Shown one piece after another: positions 1 to 7,563 of a stretch of DNA of 64,000 nt (the stretch's first letter is position 1; each line of letters starts with the position of its first letter). Under the pieces are notes generated by a model. It did no database searches and was not told the DNA's origin. It worked only from the letters and a program-made list of their open reading frames with translations. The translations under genes and the position numbers were made by a program. Source of the stretch: Fusibacter ferrireducens (GTDB lineage: Bacteria > Bacillota > Clostridia > Peptostreptococcales > Acidaminobacteraceae). The stretch lies in contig NZ_JADKNH010000003.1 of NCBI RefSeq assembly GCF_015352425.1, forward strand, positions 248,001 to 312,000, given 5' to 3'.

Positions 1-37
1 ACCTTATAGCCAACTAAGTATGGTAAATCAAGCACCA

Positions 38-514
38 TTAAATATGCTCTCCGTTGTAATTGGCCAAAATTTGATCATCAGAATTTAAAAGTGTTTCTAA
101 TAGCGTTAGGCCTTCAATGATTTTTTGAACATCAGGGGCATCTTTGGATGCAAGTAATAATTGTAAGTAACGCGAGAGATTTTGATCCATGTTTTGATGC
201 GCATCACAGAAATGCTCGGTGAGAGAAACAAATACTTTGCGCTTGTCAATATCACTTCGAACGCGTTTCACCAAATCTTGTTTCTCAAGTCTATCAATGA
301 TGCCAGACACAGCGGCAGGGCTGATTTTCATTTCCGTGCTGATATCCGTAATTTTTAGAGCGCCATATCTTTCAAGCAGTGTAACCACAGTGAGCTGTGG
401 CACTGTGAGCTCGTATTCTGAGTAGAAGCTTTTAAGGCCCTTCTCAAGAAGGTTTTGAATTTCCTTGAGTTTTTCCATTATGAGTAAACTTTCAGACACA
501 TCTATACCTTTCAT
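38..514 (-). CDS. MarR family transcriptional regulator
   Basis: A 158-residue winged-helix regulator of the MarR family. The central part shows the usual pattern: LTVPQLTVVTLLERYG (helix before the wHTH), then ITDISTEMKISPAAVSGIIDRLEKQDLVKR (recognition helix region) and RSDIDKRKVFVSLTE (wing with the conserved D-x-R-K). MarR proteins bind short palindromes as dimers and usually repress neighbouring or own genes in response to small ligands. I chose ATG at 514; a GTG directly upstream at 517 is possible, and the ribosome site is weak (GGAA). It is read divergently from the XRE gene at 717, and the 200-bp gap holds promoters for both. The ligand and targets cannot be told from sequence. No partner gene on the same strand is visible before the left edge. 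Confidence 0.9.
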   Translation of the reverse strand: MKGIDVSESLLIMEKLKEIQNLLEKGLKSFYSEYELTVPQLTVVTLLERYGALKITDISTEMKISPAAVSGIIDRLEKQDLVKRVRSDIDKRKVFVSLTEHFCDAHQNMDQNLSRYLQLLLASKDAPDVQKIIEGLTLLETLLNSDDQILANYNGEHI

Positions 515-590
515 CACAAGTTTCCAATTTGAAACAAAGAGAAATCACTTGCATTTTGTCAAGCTTATAAAGACTTAACACATTAAGCAA

Positions 591-619
591 AATATAAACC
601 AAAACATAAATTTTGTCAA
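591..619 (-). promoter_or_regulatory. sigma-A promoter for the MarR gene
   Basis: On the minus strand a perfect -35 TTGACA (619-614) and -10 TATATT (596-591) are separated by 17 bp. The start point would lie near 585, giving a leader of about 70 nt to the MarR gene. A second TTGACAAAAT copy lies downstream (minus strand around 563) inside the arms CTTG...CAAG, which could be part of an operator. Confidence 0.7.
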
Positions 620-639
620 TGTATTTGCCTACAAAACAT

Positions 640-666
640 TTGATTATTGTAAACATTTGATATAAT
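640..666 (+). promoter_or_regulatory. promoter for the XRE regulator gene
   Basis: TTGATT at 640-645 and TATAAT at 661-666 preceded by TG (658-659), an extended -10. The spacer is short (15 bp), so recognition probably relies on the extended -10 element. It lies about 50 bp upstream of the start codon at 717. Confidence 0.6.
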
Positions 667-716
667 AAGTTGAGGTACGAATTTGTTATAAATGACATCA
701 TAAAAGAGGTGAGCAC

Positions 717-1412
717 ATGAATCGATTGGCAGAAAAAATTAAAAATGCAAGAATAGCTGCAAATTTGACAGAAAAGGAATTGGCGCAAAAAAGTGGTGTT
801 TCAATCAGCTATTTATTGCAGGTTGAATCTGGAAAAAAAGTAATCAGTGAAAAAATTGCAGATCAAATTTTATCCTCTTTAGGAGAAAAAATTGAGTTTA
901 TTGACCCAAAATTGGAAGCTCAAGAAAAAGCTTCGGAAAAACCAATGGAAAATAAAAAAGTTGCGAGCAAGCAGCAAGAACAAAGTAAAAGCAAGGATCA
1001 TGTTGTTCCAACGGGTCAATGGCAGGATGCACTCTCTGGAATCGTCAAAAGAATCCCTATATATGACCTTGTTAGATGGGAGAATGTAGGCTACAAAGAA
1101 CATCCTGTTATCGACAATAAAGTGGAAGGCTATAATGGTGATAAGCTGTTATATGTCAAAGTGACTAATAATCAAGTCAGTGGCTTGAGAATTAAAATGA
1201 ATGATCTGGTGTTTGTTTTGGAGTCTCATGAAATTGGGAAAAATGGCATTTATCTATTAGAATATCAAAATAAGCGCATCATAAGACAAGTGATGAAAGT
1301 CAATAATCGTGAATTATCTCTGATTCAGGGTGGCGCTACTGAAGCGGAAATTGTAGAGCAAAAAAAAGTGAAAGTTATCGGTAAATGTTTGAGAGTTTCT
1401 TTTGATCTTTAA
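717..1412 (+). CDS. XRE-type HTH protein with S24-like C-terminal domain
   Basis: 231 residues. Residues 1-60 are a Cro/C1-type helix-turn-helix (IAANLTEKELAQKSGVS then YLLQVESGKK). A charged Lys/Gln/Glu linker follows (about 65-100), then a beta-rich C-terminal half ending NDLVFVLESHEIGKNGIYLLEYQNK, which resembles the LexA/S24 peptidase fold. The place where the catalytic Ser of GxSM would sit reads NNQVSGLRIK, so self-cleavage looks unlikely. Known relatives include phage-repressor-like and stress regulators; this one could be a non-cleaving sensor version. The RBS is AGAGGTGAG. It is not obviously in an operon with the oxidase that follows 39 bp later. Function beyond DNA binding is not known. 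Confidence 0.75.
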   Translation: MNRLAEKIKNARIAANLTEKELAQKSGVSISYLLQVESGKKVISEKIADQILSSLGEKIEFIDPKLEAQEKASEKPMENKKVASKQQEQSKSKDHVVPTGQWQDALSGIVKRIPIYDLVRWENVGYKEHPVIDNKVEGYNGDKLLYVKVTNNQVSGLRIKMNDLVFVLESHEIGKNGIYLLEYQNKRIIRQVMKVNNRELSLIQGGATEAEIVEQKKVKVIGKCLRVSFDL

Positions 1413-1451
1413 GTGTATTTTAATAAATAAAGCGTATAATAGGAGTGTGTT

Positions 1452-2474
1452 ATGAATTATCAAGAACTTGTTAAAAATGCAAAAGAAGTGATTGGACCAC
1501 ATTGTAAAGTATGCCCAGAGTGTAACGGGATTGCTTGTAAAGGGAAAATCCCAGGTCCTGGTGGAAAGGGCACGGGTCTTGGGTTTATTCGCAATTACGG
1601 TGATCTAAAGAAAATAAGTTTGAATATGGATACAATTCACAACAGTATTGCAACTTCCACAAAGCAGGTTTTGTTCGATGTTGAGTTTGATTTACCTGTT
1701 TTTGCAGGACCAATTGGTGCAGTACAGATGCATTACAGCGATCTATATGACGACATGACGTTTTCTGAGGCACTGCTCAAAGGTTGTAAAACGGCTGGCA
1801 GTATTGCTTTCACTGGAGATGGTGTGAAAGATGAGGTATACCGTGGCACTGTTGAGGCCATCAAAACATTACAAGGTCACGGCATTCCAACGATTAAACC
1901 TTGGAGAGAAGGCGAAGTTATAGAAAAAATAAGAATGGCTGAGCAGGCAAATGCCGTTGCTGTGGCAATGGATATAGATGCAGCTGGCCTATCTATTTTA
2001 GCGGCTCAGGGGAAACCTGTTTCACCCATGAATGTGGATACACTTAAAAATATTGTTTCCAGCACGAGATTGCCTTTTGTGATTAAGGGCGTAATGACAG
2101 TGGCAGGTGCGAGAAAAGCTGTAGACGCTGGGGCCTATGCAATTATAGTATCCAATCACGGCGGACGTGTTCTTGATGAAACCCCTTCATCCATAGCCGT
2201 ATTAGATGACATTGTTGAAGCGGTTAAAGGTCAAATTAAAATCATAATTGATGGTGGATTTAGGTCCGGCATTGATGTTTTTAAAGCATTGGCCATTGGA
2301 GCGGATGCGGTGATCATAGCCAGACCATTTGTAACAGCCGTCTATGGCGGTGGTGAAGAGGGTGTTGCACTCTATGTGAATAAAATTAAGGAAGAACTTG
2401 CAAATGCAATGATTATGACTGGGTGTGAATCCTTAAAGGACATTACGAAATCTAAAATTAGATGTACTTTATAA
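1452..2474 (+). CDS. FMN-dependent alpha-hydroxy-acid oxidizing protein
   Basis: 340 residues, a TIM-barrel flavoprotein of the lactate/glycolate oxidase-dehydrogenase family. The signature VSNHGGRVLDETPSS around residue 235 carries the catalytic His, preceded by VIKGVMTVAGARKAVDAGA and followed by IIIDGGFRSGIDVFKALAIGAD (FMN phosphate site). The N-terminus has a Cys cluster, CKVCPECNGIAC at residues 16-27, common in the anaerobe subfamily and absent from classical lactate oxidases; a metal or Fe-S role there is inference. The family oxidises 2-hydroxy acids to 2-oxo acids using FMN; the actual substrate and acceptor here are unknown. RBS AGGAG(TG). It is followed 12 bp later by the SIMPL gene, so the two are probably cotranscribed. 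Confidence 0.85.
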   Translation: MNYQELVKNAKEVIGPHCKVCPECNGIACKGKIPGPGGKGTGLGFIRNYGDLKKISLNMDTIHNSIATSTKQVLFDVEFDLPVFAGPIGAVQMHYSDLYDDMTFSEALLKGCKTAGSIAFTGDGVKDEVYRGTVEAIKTLQGHGIPTIKPWREGEVIEKIRMAEQANAVAVAMDIDAAGLSILAAQGKPVSPMNVDTLKNIVSSTRLPFVIKGVMTVAGARKAVDAGAYAIIVSNHGGRVLDETPSSIAVLDDIVEAVKGQIKIIIDGGFRSGIDVFKALAIGADAVIIARPFVTAVYGGGEEGVALYVNKIKEELANAMIMTGCESLKDITKSKIRCTL

Positions 2475-2486
2475 GAGGAGGAACAT

Positions 2487-3224
2487 ATGAAAAAAATCAA
2501 TGGATTGACATTAATCACAATTTCCATCATTTTAAGCTTGGGATTGATAGTGTCATCCTATATGGCAGTTGAAGGGGTCAAGAGTATAAAAAGTGCCCCA
2601 AAATCTTTAACTGTAACGGGTTCGGCTAAGCGTGAAATAAAATCGGATGTCATCGTTTGGCAGGGTTCTTTTAGCGTAGATGCGCCAGATATGACTTCTG
2701 GGTATGTGGCTCTAAAGGAAAATGCTGAAACGGTCAAAAAATATTTTAGCGAAAAAGGCATTAAGCCAGAGGAAATTACATTTTCTTCTGTGGATACGTA
2801 TACGCGGAATCGTATTTTGGACAATGGTGTCTATACCAATATTGTAGAGAGTTATAATTTATCGCAAACGGTTAAAATTAATTCGACGCGTGTGCTTGAA
2901 GTAGCTGAAATTGGTAGAAATTCAACGGAACTGATAGAGCAAGGCATTAACTTCACTTCAAACAATCCACAGTATTTTTATTCTAAATTGGCGGATTTAA
3001 AAATTGAGATGATTGGACTTGCAACAGAAGATTCAAAAGCTAGAGCTGAGGCGATGGTGGCTGTAACGGGCAATCAAATCGGCATGCTTCAATCCGCAAG
3101 AGTTGGCGTATTTCAGATTACATCACTTTATTCCAATGAAATCGATGATTATGGGATCAATGACACTTCTACTTATGAAAAGGAGATTACAGCGGTTGTC
3201 ACCTGTGATTTTGAAGTGAAGTAA
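2487..3224 (+). CDS. SIMPL domain (DUF541) exported protein
   Basis: 245 residues. A hydrophobic segment at about 8-28 acts as signal peptide or anchor, then the SIMPL/DUF541 domain begins at LTVTGSAKREIKSDVIVWQGSF, continues with ITFSSVDTYTRN and ends KEITAVVTCDFEVK. DUF541 proteins are periplasmic or extracytoplasmic and form oligomeric shells in known examples (e.g. BP26 of Brucella); their molecular role in Firmicutes is unclear. RBS AGGAGG at 2475-2480, 6-7 bp before ATG. A rho-independent terminator follows 18 bp after the stop codon, closing this two-gene unit. Confidence 0.85.
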   Translation: MKKINGLTLITISIILSLGLIVSSYMAVEGVKSIKSAPKSLTVTGSAKREIKSDVIVWQGSFSVDAPDMTSGYVALKENAETVKKYFSEKGIKPEEITFSSVDTYTRNRILDNGVYTNIVESYNLSQTVKINSTRVLEVAEIGRNSTELIEQGINFTSNNPQYFYSKLADLKIEMIGLATEDSKARAEAMVAVTGNQIGMLQSARVGVFQITSLYSNEIDDYGINDTSTYEKEITAVVTCDFEVK

Positions 3225-3241
3225 AATAGCATCGGATGTTT

Positions 3242-3282
3242 AAAAGATACAATTCAACCATCACGTTGGGTTGTATCTTTTT
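3242..3282 (+). terminator. rho-independent terminator after the SIMPL gene
   Basis: Arms AAAAGATACAA (3242-3252) and TTGTATCTTTT (3271-3281) pair perfectly; the loop contains a further CAAC/GTTG pairing, and T residues follow. Confidence 0.75.
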
Positions 3283-3294
3283 AATAGAAAAAAA

Positions 3295-3433
3295 GTTGTT
3301 GGATAGAAGAAAGTTAATGGATAGAAGAAAGTTAATGGATAGAAGAAAGTTAATGGATAGAAGAAAGTTAATGGATAGAAGAAAGTTAATGGATAGAAGA
3401 AAGTTAATGGATAGAAGAAAGTTAATGGATAGA
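3295..3433 (+). repeat. 18-bp tandem repeat array, about 7.7 copies
   Basis: The unit GTTAATGGATAGAAGAAA recurs without change from 3313 to 3420 (six copies). It is flanked by one variant copy at 3295-3312 (GTTGTT in place of GTTAAT) and a 13-bp partial copy at 3421-3433. Because 18 is a multiple of 3, open frames run through it on both strands (LMDRRK on +, FYPLTF on -). Neither has a credible start, and the + frame begins inside the terminator, so I treat it as intergenic. The perfect copies suggest recent expansion by slippage and possible length variation between strains. It sits between the SIMPL terminator and the coiled-coil gene at 3495. Confidence 0.95.
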
Positions 3434-3494
3434 TAAAATTTAATTTATCCGTATGAGGTGTTGTCAGCAAATAATACATTGAGAGTGTGGTATA

Positions 3495-4595
3495 ATGCGC
3501 AGAAGTAAAATTGGATTTATGATTGTGCTGATCCTATGGTTGCAAGTCTCTATAGGTTATTCGGAACAAGAGGTTAATGTCGAAGAGGCTGAAAGTAAAT
3601 TAGAGGGTATTTCCAGCGATGAAAAAATCGTTTTAGAACAGCTTTTTTTGTTGTCGCAAGAAATTGACAATCTGTCTACTAGAGCAGAAAGATTGAGCGA
3701 AGACATACAGCAAATTATGGCGGACATTAAAGTCATTGATGAGACGATTGAGAAACATGACTTGGCGTATCAAGAGATGTTGAAAAAACTGAGTAAAACG
3801 CTTAGAGATTATCAAAAGCGAGGTGCAAATAGTTATTTTGAGCTTATTTTCAGTTCCGATAGTGTGAAGTCTTTTATTCAAAAACTCAATATATTAAGAG
3901 ACTACACCAACAGCAATAAGACACTTTTGGATTCATTAGAAGAACGCAAAGAGCAACTGGATTTGGCAAGACAAAAAAAAACGCAAGATATGCAGACGCT
4001 TGAGCTCAATAAGTCCAATTTAAAAATTGCAATTCAAAATAAAAGAGATACCAAAGCGATTCTTGAGGCAACACTTGAGGCATTAAAGACAGAGCGGGCT
4101 CAGTATGAGACCTATTTAACAGAAGTACAAGACACTTGGAACACTTTAAAACCTCTGTTTCGAAAGACCGTGGACGCGTTTTCTAAGTTGGTGGTGTCTG
4201 AGCGATTGCCTTATGATGCCATTGACTTAGAGTTTTCACTTAAAGGTGTCAGAGGCAGGCTCAGTGAATCTGTTTTCAACGACATATTGGCGGATCAGAC
4301 GGAATTGCCTAAACTTATATTTGAATTTCACACGGATTTAATGAGCGTCAGTATTCCTGAAAAAAAAATAACCCTTTCAGGGTCTTTTGAAATCATAGAG
4401 GGTCATATTTTAAAATTTATCGTTACTGAGGGGTCTTTTTATGGGTTGCCCCTAGAACCAGATTCAATTGACGAACTTTTTAGTGAGGGCTATATGTCTA
4501 TTGATCTCTCATATTTACTTGAAGGGTATAAGATCAGCACTGTAACACTTAAAGAAAAAACTTTAGAACTTTATGTGAAATCTGGATTATTTTAA
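3495..4595 (+). CDS. secreted coiled-coil protein next to FtsEX
   Basis: 366 residues. N-terminal signal peptide (RRSKIGFMIVLILWLQVSIGYS), then a long coiled coil from about residue 30 to 205 rich in Glu/Lys/Leu heptads (for example ERLSEDIQQIMADIKVIDETI). The last 150 residues form a beta-rich domain of no family I recognise (from KPLFRKTVDAFSKLVV to the end). The first part resembles the coiled-coil regions of PcsB, CwlO and EnvC, cell-wall hydrolases or activators switched by FtsEX. The gene lies 9 bp upstream of ftsE. Unlike PcsB/CwlO there is no CHAP, NlpC/P60 or M23 catalytic domain. I infer it is the extracytoplasmic FtsEX partner, acting as an activator rather than as the hydrolase. 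The RBS is weak (GAGAGTG) and a TATAAT overlaps the start codon. Confidence 0.7.
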   Translation: MRRSKIGFMIVLILWLQVSIGYSEQEVNVEEAESKLEGISSDEKIVLEQLFLLSQEIDNLSTRAERLSEDIQQIMADIKVIDETIEKHDLAYQEMLKKLSKTLRDYQKRGANSYFELIFSSDSVKSFIQKLNILRDYTNSNKTLLDSLEERKEQLDLARQKKTQDMQTLELNKSNLKIAIQNKRDTKAILEATLEALKTERAQYETYLTEVQDTWNTLKPLFRKTVDAFSKLVVSERLPYDAIDLEFSLKGVRGRLSESVFNDILADQTELPKLIFEFHTDLMSVSIPEKKITLSGSFEIIEGHILKFIVTEGSFYGLPLEPDSIDELFSEGYMSIDLSYLLEGYKISTVTLKEKTLELYVKSGLF

Positions 4596-4604
4596 GGGAG
4601 GCAT

Positions 4605-5282
4605 ATGAGTCAGCCAGTCATTCAAGCAAAAAATATTACATTAAAATATCCCAATGGCAATATTGCGCTCAAAGATATCAATTTTGAGTGTTATAAAGGG
4701 GAGATCGTTTTCATAGTGGGGCCAAGCGGTTCTGGAAAGACGAGTCTTCTAAAACTTTTGATGGGCATAGAACACCCTTCACAGGGCGAACTGTTCATTT
4801 TGGGCGAACGCGTACAATCGGCTAATATTCGAAAAATCAGACAATCTATGGGGCCGGTTTTTCAAGAGTTTAGATTATTAGAGGGTCGGACGACTTTGGA
4901 AAATGTGATGATGAGCATGCGATTTTTAGATTATAGCGTAAAAGAAATGCGCGAGCAATCTGAAAAAGCGCTGATCCGAGTGGGGCTAGCGCATAAAATC
5001 AATTCAGATGTGGATCACTTGTCATGGGGCGAATCACAAAGGGTAGCGATTGCCAGAGCAGTTGCTAGAAATCCGAAACTTATCATTGCGGACGAGCCAA
5101 CAGGTAATTTGGATCATGCAAATGCGGTTAATATTTTGGAACTTTTAACCTCGTTTAAAGATGAGGAGACTACGGTGTTGATCACCACGCACGCGACACA
5201 TCTTATTGAGACTAGAGAGCGTCATCATCTCATCACCATGAATCAAGGTCAATTATTGTGGGAGAAAAGATATTATGAGTAA
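4605..5282 (+). CDS. ftsE: cell-division ABC ATPase FtsE
   Basis: 225 residues, a single ABC ATPase domain. Walker A GPSGSGKTS, Q-loop PVFQEFRLL, Walker B LIIADEPTGNLD and H-switch LITTHATH are all present. FtsE pairs with FtsX to transmit ATP hydrolysis across the membrane to peptidoglycan hydrolases during division or elongation. The signature motif reads LSWGESQRVAIARA where FtsE normally has LSGGEQQRVAIARA, so a Trp replaces the first Gly of the C-loop. The stop codon overlaps the start of ftsX by 8 bp, indicating translational coupling. A related lipoprotein-exporter-type ATPase is the alternative, but the FtsX-like partner and the coiled-coil gene upstream favour FtsE. Confidence 0.85.
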   Translation: MSQPVIQAKNITLKYPNGNIALKDINFECYKGEIVFIVGPSGSGKTSLLKLLMGIEHPSQGELFILGERVQSANIRKIRQSMGPVFQEFRLLEGRTTLENVMMSMRFLDYSVKEMREQSEKALIRVGLAHKINSDVDHLSWGESQRVAIARAVARNPKLIIADEPTGNLDHANAVNILELLTSFKDEETTVLITTHATHLIETRERHHLITMNQGQLLWEKRYYE

Positions 5283-6162
5283 ACAGATTGAACTATGTCG
5301 CTATTTCGTCAGAGAGGCCATCACTATTTTTAAAACCAATAAGGTTTCCAATTTGCTTTCCATATTGAGTCTCGCTTTGATTTTTTTTATTTTTTCAGTA
5401 TTGGCATCTGGTCGGGAAGTGGGCAAAAATTTTGCAAGTGCGCTTTCTGAGCAAGCAGAGGTCAGTGTTTATTATGATGATGCCCTATCCAGTGAAGCGC
5501 TCTTACAATTGATGGATGAGATCAAAGGTATAGAAGGGGTAAAATCCGTTCAGAGTATTTCTGAAGAAGAAGCTTATGAGCGGATGAAAACGGTGTTGGG
5601 AGAGGATTCAACCGCCTTAAATTACTTAGAGATGAATCCTTTTTTAGCATTTTTGGAAATAGAGATAGATTTGGGACAAGTTGAACGCATCATAGAAAGT
5701 ATAAGTACTCTTGAAAATGTAGATACAGTGAGAGATAATATAGATATTCTTACAGGCGTAAGACGATTTATTCAGATCATCACTTTTGCCTTTGCGTTTG
5801 TAAGCATTGCCATGGGCATTTCCACCGTGGTGCTCACCAGTCATATTATTCGCCAAGGCATTTACAATAATAGAGAGCAGATTACAACCATGACTTTACT
5901 TGGAGCACCTGCTTCGTTCATGATCATTCCCTATTTGATAGAAGGGTTATGGATCACGTTGTCAAGTGGTTTGATTGCAATGATTGCCAATATGGGGGGC
6001 ATCCAGTTTTTATACTCAAGGATGGATTCACCCTTGCCATTTGTGCCCATGCCTAAAATGAGCCAGCTCATAGGTGCATCCAACGGATTGCTGATTGCGG
6101 TGGCTTTATGTCTCGGCATTGCAGGCAGTTTGTTTGGGTGGTATTCAGTTAAAGATAGATAG
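5275..6162 (+). CDS. ftsX: cell-division permease FtsX
   Basis: 295 residues with FtsX topology: TM1 at about 28-46 (LLSILSLALIFFIFSVLAS), an extracytoplasmic domain with FtsX-like beta-alpha elements (AEVSVYYDDALSSE, VKSVQSISEEEAYERM, NPFLAFLEIEI), then three C-terminal TM segments. In the family the extracellular domain recruits the coiled-coil hydrolase or activator, which here would be the product of the gene at 3495. The sequence FLAFLEIEID corresponds to the usual NPLPASLEV segment. Translation is coupled to ftsE by an 8-bp overlap. The next gene follows 10 bp later, so the operon may continue. Confidence 0.88.
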   Translation: MSKQIELCRYFVREAITIFKTNKVSNLLSILSLALIFFIFSVLASGREVGKNFASALSEQAEVSVYYDDALSSEALLQLMDEIKGIEGVKSVQSISEEEAYERMKTVLGEDSTALNYLEMNPFLAFLEIEIDLGQVERIIESISTLENVDTVRDNIDILTGVRRFIQIITFAFAFVSIAMGISTVVLTSHIIRQGIYNNREQITTMTLLGAPASFMIIPYLIEGLWITLSSGLIAMIANMGGIQFLYSRMDSPLPFVPMPKMSQLIGASNGLLIAVALCLGIAGSLFGWYSVKDR

Positions 6163-6172
6163 GAGTGTACAG

Positions 6173-6580
6173 ATGTTAAAGGATTTGATCGAACAAGGAT
6201 TTGGTAATTCAGAAGGTTATAATTGTGCTGAAAAAATATTATATGGTGCAAATGAAGTGTATGGTTTGGGGCTGCCACATCAGGTTTTAAAGATCGCTTC
6301 AGGTTTTGGCGGTGGCATGATGACTGAAAATGCATGTGGTGCTGTTACAGCCTCTGTTATGGTGATTGGACTTAAAGTTACAGAAACGGTGGCTCATGAA
6401 TCAGAAGCGTTGAAACCCGTTGTTCAAGCCTTTATAGCAGGATATGAAAAAGAAATGAAGAGCATTATATGTGCACCACTTAAGGTTAATTATAGAACAG
6501 AAGAAGAGGGTTGTGTGCATGTTATTGTCAAAGCAGCTGAAGTTTTAGATCGCACGATGCAGACTTATAAACTACTTTAA
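6173..6580 (+). CDS. C-GCAxxG-C-C family protein
   Basis: 135 residues starting at ATG 6173, with AGGAG 8 bp upstream; an open frame extends further upstream but overlaps ftsX. It belongs to the family named for its Cys pattern: YNCAEKIL near the start, GGGMMTENACGAVTAS in the centre, then SIICAPLK and EEGCVHVI. The conserved Cys residues are proposed in the family to bind metal or an Fe-S cluster; members are common in anaerobes and often lie near redox genes. Its biochemical role is unknown. It is downstream of ftsX and 21 bp upstream of the DUF523 gene. Confidence 0.85.
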   Translation: MLKDLIEQGFGNSEGYNCAEKILYGANEVYGLGLPHQVLKIASGFGGGMMTENACGAVTASVMVIGLKVTETVAHESEALKPVVQAFIAGYEKEMKSIICAPLKVNYRTEEEGCVHVIVKAAEVLDRTMQTYKLL

Positions 6581-6601
6581 TTTAAAGTGAGGAGATGTCA
6601 T

Positions 6602-7528
6602 ATGGATGTATATCTTGAAGATCGCATTAAAATAGGCATTAGTGCCTGTATGTATGGTTGTAAATTTCGATACAATGCCAAAGGCTGGCATCAGTTAGAA
6701 GCCATTGGAAGAGATGCTTCTAGTTTTATTTGGTTTCCCGTATGCCCAGAAGTAAATGCTGGATTTGGCGTGCCCAGAGAGGCAATTAAAATAACCGGAG
6801 AGAGTGGAAGTGCTGTTTGGAAGAACGCTGGAAAGGTCATGTCAGGGTCAGGAAAGAATCTGACCAGTGCTTTAATGAAGAGCTCAGAAGCCTGCTTGAA
6901 CCAGCTTCTTCAAGCAGAAGTGGCTGTTTTTATCTATATGGAAGGCAGTCCTTCGTGTGGTGTTTATAGAACGACGCTAAAGAACAAAAGACTCGGAAAG
7001 CCCCCAGGCGTATTTGGACATTTATTGCTTGAAAACGGTTTTTTCTTGATCCCTGCTAATGACTTAACCAGTCCGGTTAAGTGGTGGGATTGGAGAAGAC
7101 GAATGCTCGCTTTTTTATGGCTAAAAAAACAACCGCTTCACACTATGGCAGATCTTTATGGCATCTGGCATGTGCTTAAATTTTTATGCCAAGAGATCGA
7201 TGAAAAATGGGCAAGGGCACTTGGGAAAAAATTTGCTGATATGGCACATCCTAAGGCAGAGGATCTTGAAGCCATTAGAGTGGATATACTCAATGTGCTC
7301 AGAAAACCTTCAAGTCCTCAAAAGATTAAGAATAGACTTTGGAAGCACTATTCACATTATAGAAAACTCACAGGAAAGACAATAGAGGGGATTAAGAGAC
7401 CAACAGAGCTCAGGAACATGACTGAACTCGCAGAGGAACTTTTAAAAATGGAACTTGGTGCAATGTCAGTAGACTATTTATTTGGTGCATCTCCAATAAT
7501 CAATAGAAAGAAAAAAGCAAAAGAATAG
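6602..7528 (+). CDS. DUF523 family protein with C-terminal extension
   Basis: 308 residues from ATG 6602; GAGGAG lies 7 bp upstream, whereas an in-frame GTG at 6587 would place the start on top of that site. The N-terminal half is DUF523: GISACMYGCKFRYNAKG, FPVCPEVNAGFGVPREAI, then EGSPSCGVYRT, with the characteristic Cys residues. The C-terminal half (about 165-308) is helical and Lys/Arg-rich with WKHYSHYRKLTGKTI, reminiscent of DUF1722, a domain that in many bacteria is fused after DUF523. Its function is not established. It forms a probable operon with the preceding small Cys-rich gene. Confidence 0.75.
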   Translation: MDVYLEDRIKIGISACMYGCKFRYNAKGWHQLEAIGRDASSFIWFPVCPEVNAGFGVPREAIKITGESGSAVWKNAGKVMSGSGKNLTSALMKSSEACLNQLLQAEVAVFIYMEGSPSCGVYRTTLKNKRLGKPPGVFGHLLLENGFFLIPANDLTSPVKWWDWRRRMLAFLWLKKQPLHTMADLYGIWHVLKFLCQEIDEKWARALGKKFADMAHPKAEDLEAIRVDILNVLRKPSSPQKIKNRLWKHYSHYRKLTGKTIEGIKRPTELRNMTELAEELLKMELGAMSVDYLFGASPIINRKKKAKE

Positions 7529-7563
7529 AATGAAAATGCATTTCAAAGTGCATTCAGGAGAAA

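Noticed and set aside
1-37. Possible end of a gene at the left edge
   Set aside because: Too short to assign; only the MarR gene end at 38 is supported.
3295-3433. CRISPR array
   Set aside because: Units are contiguous with no spacers.
3236-3436. Open frame with LMDRRK repeats on the + strand
   Set aside because: It begins inside the terminator of the SIMPL gene, lacks an RBS, and its length comes only from the 18-bp repeat being a multiple of three.
3261-3479. Minus-strand open frame with FYPLTF repeats
   Set aside because: Same repeat read backwards; no RBS or conserved sequence.
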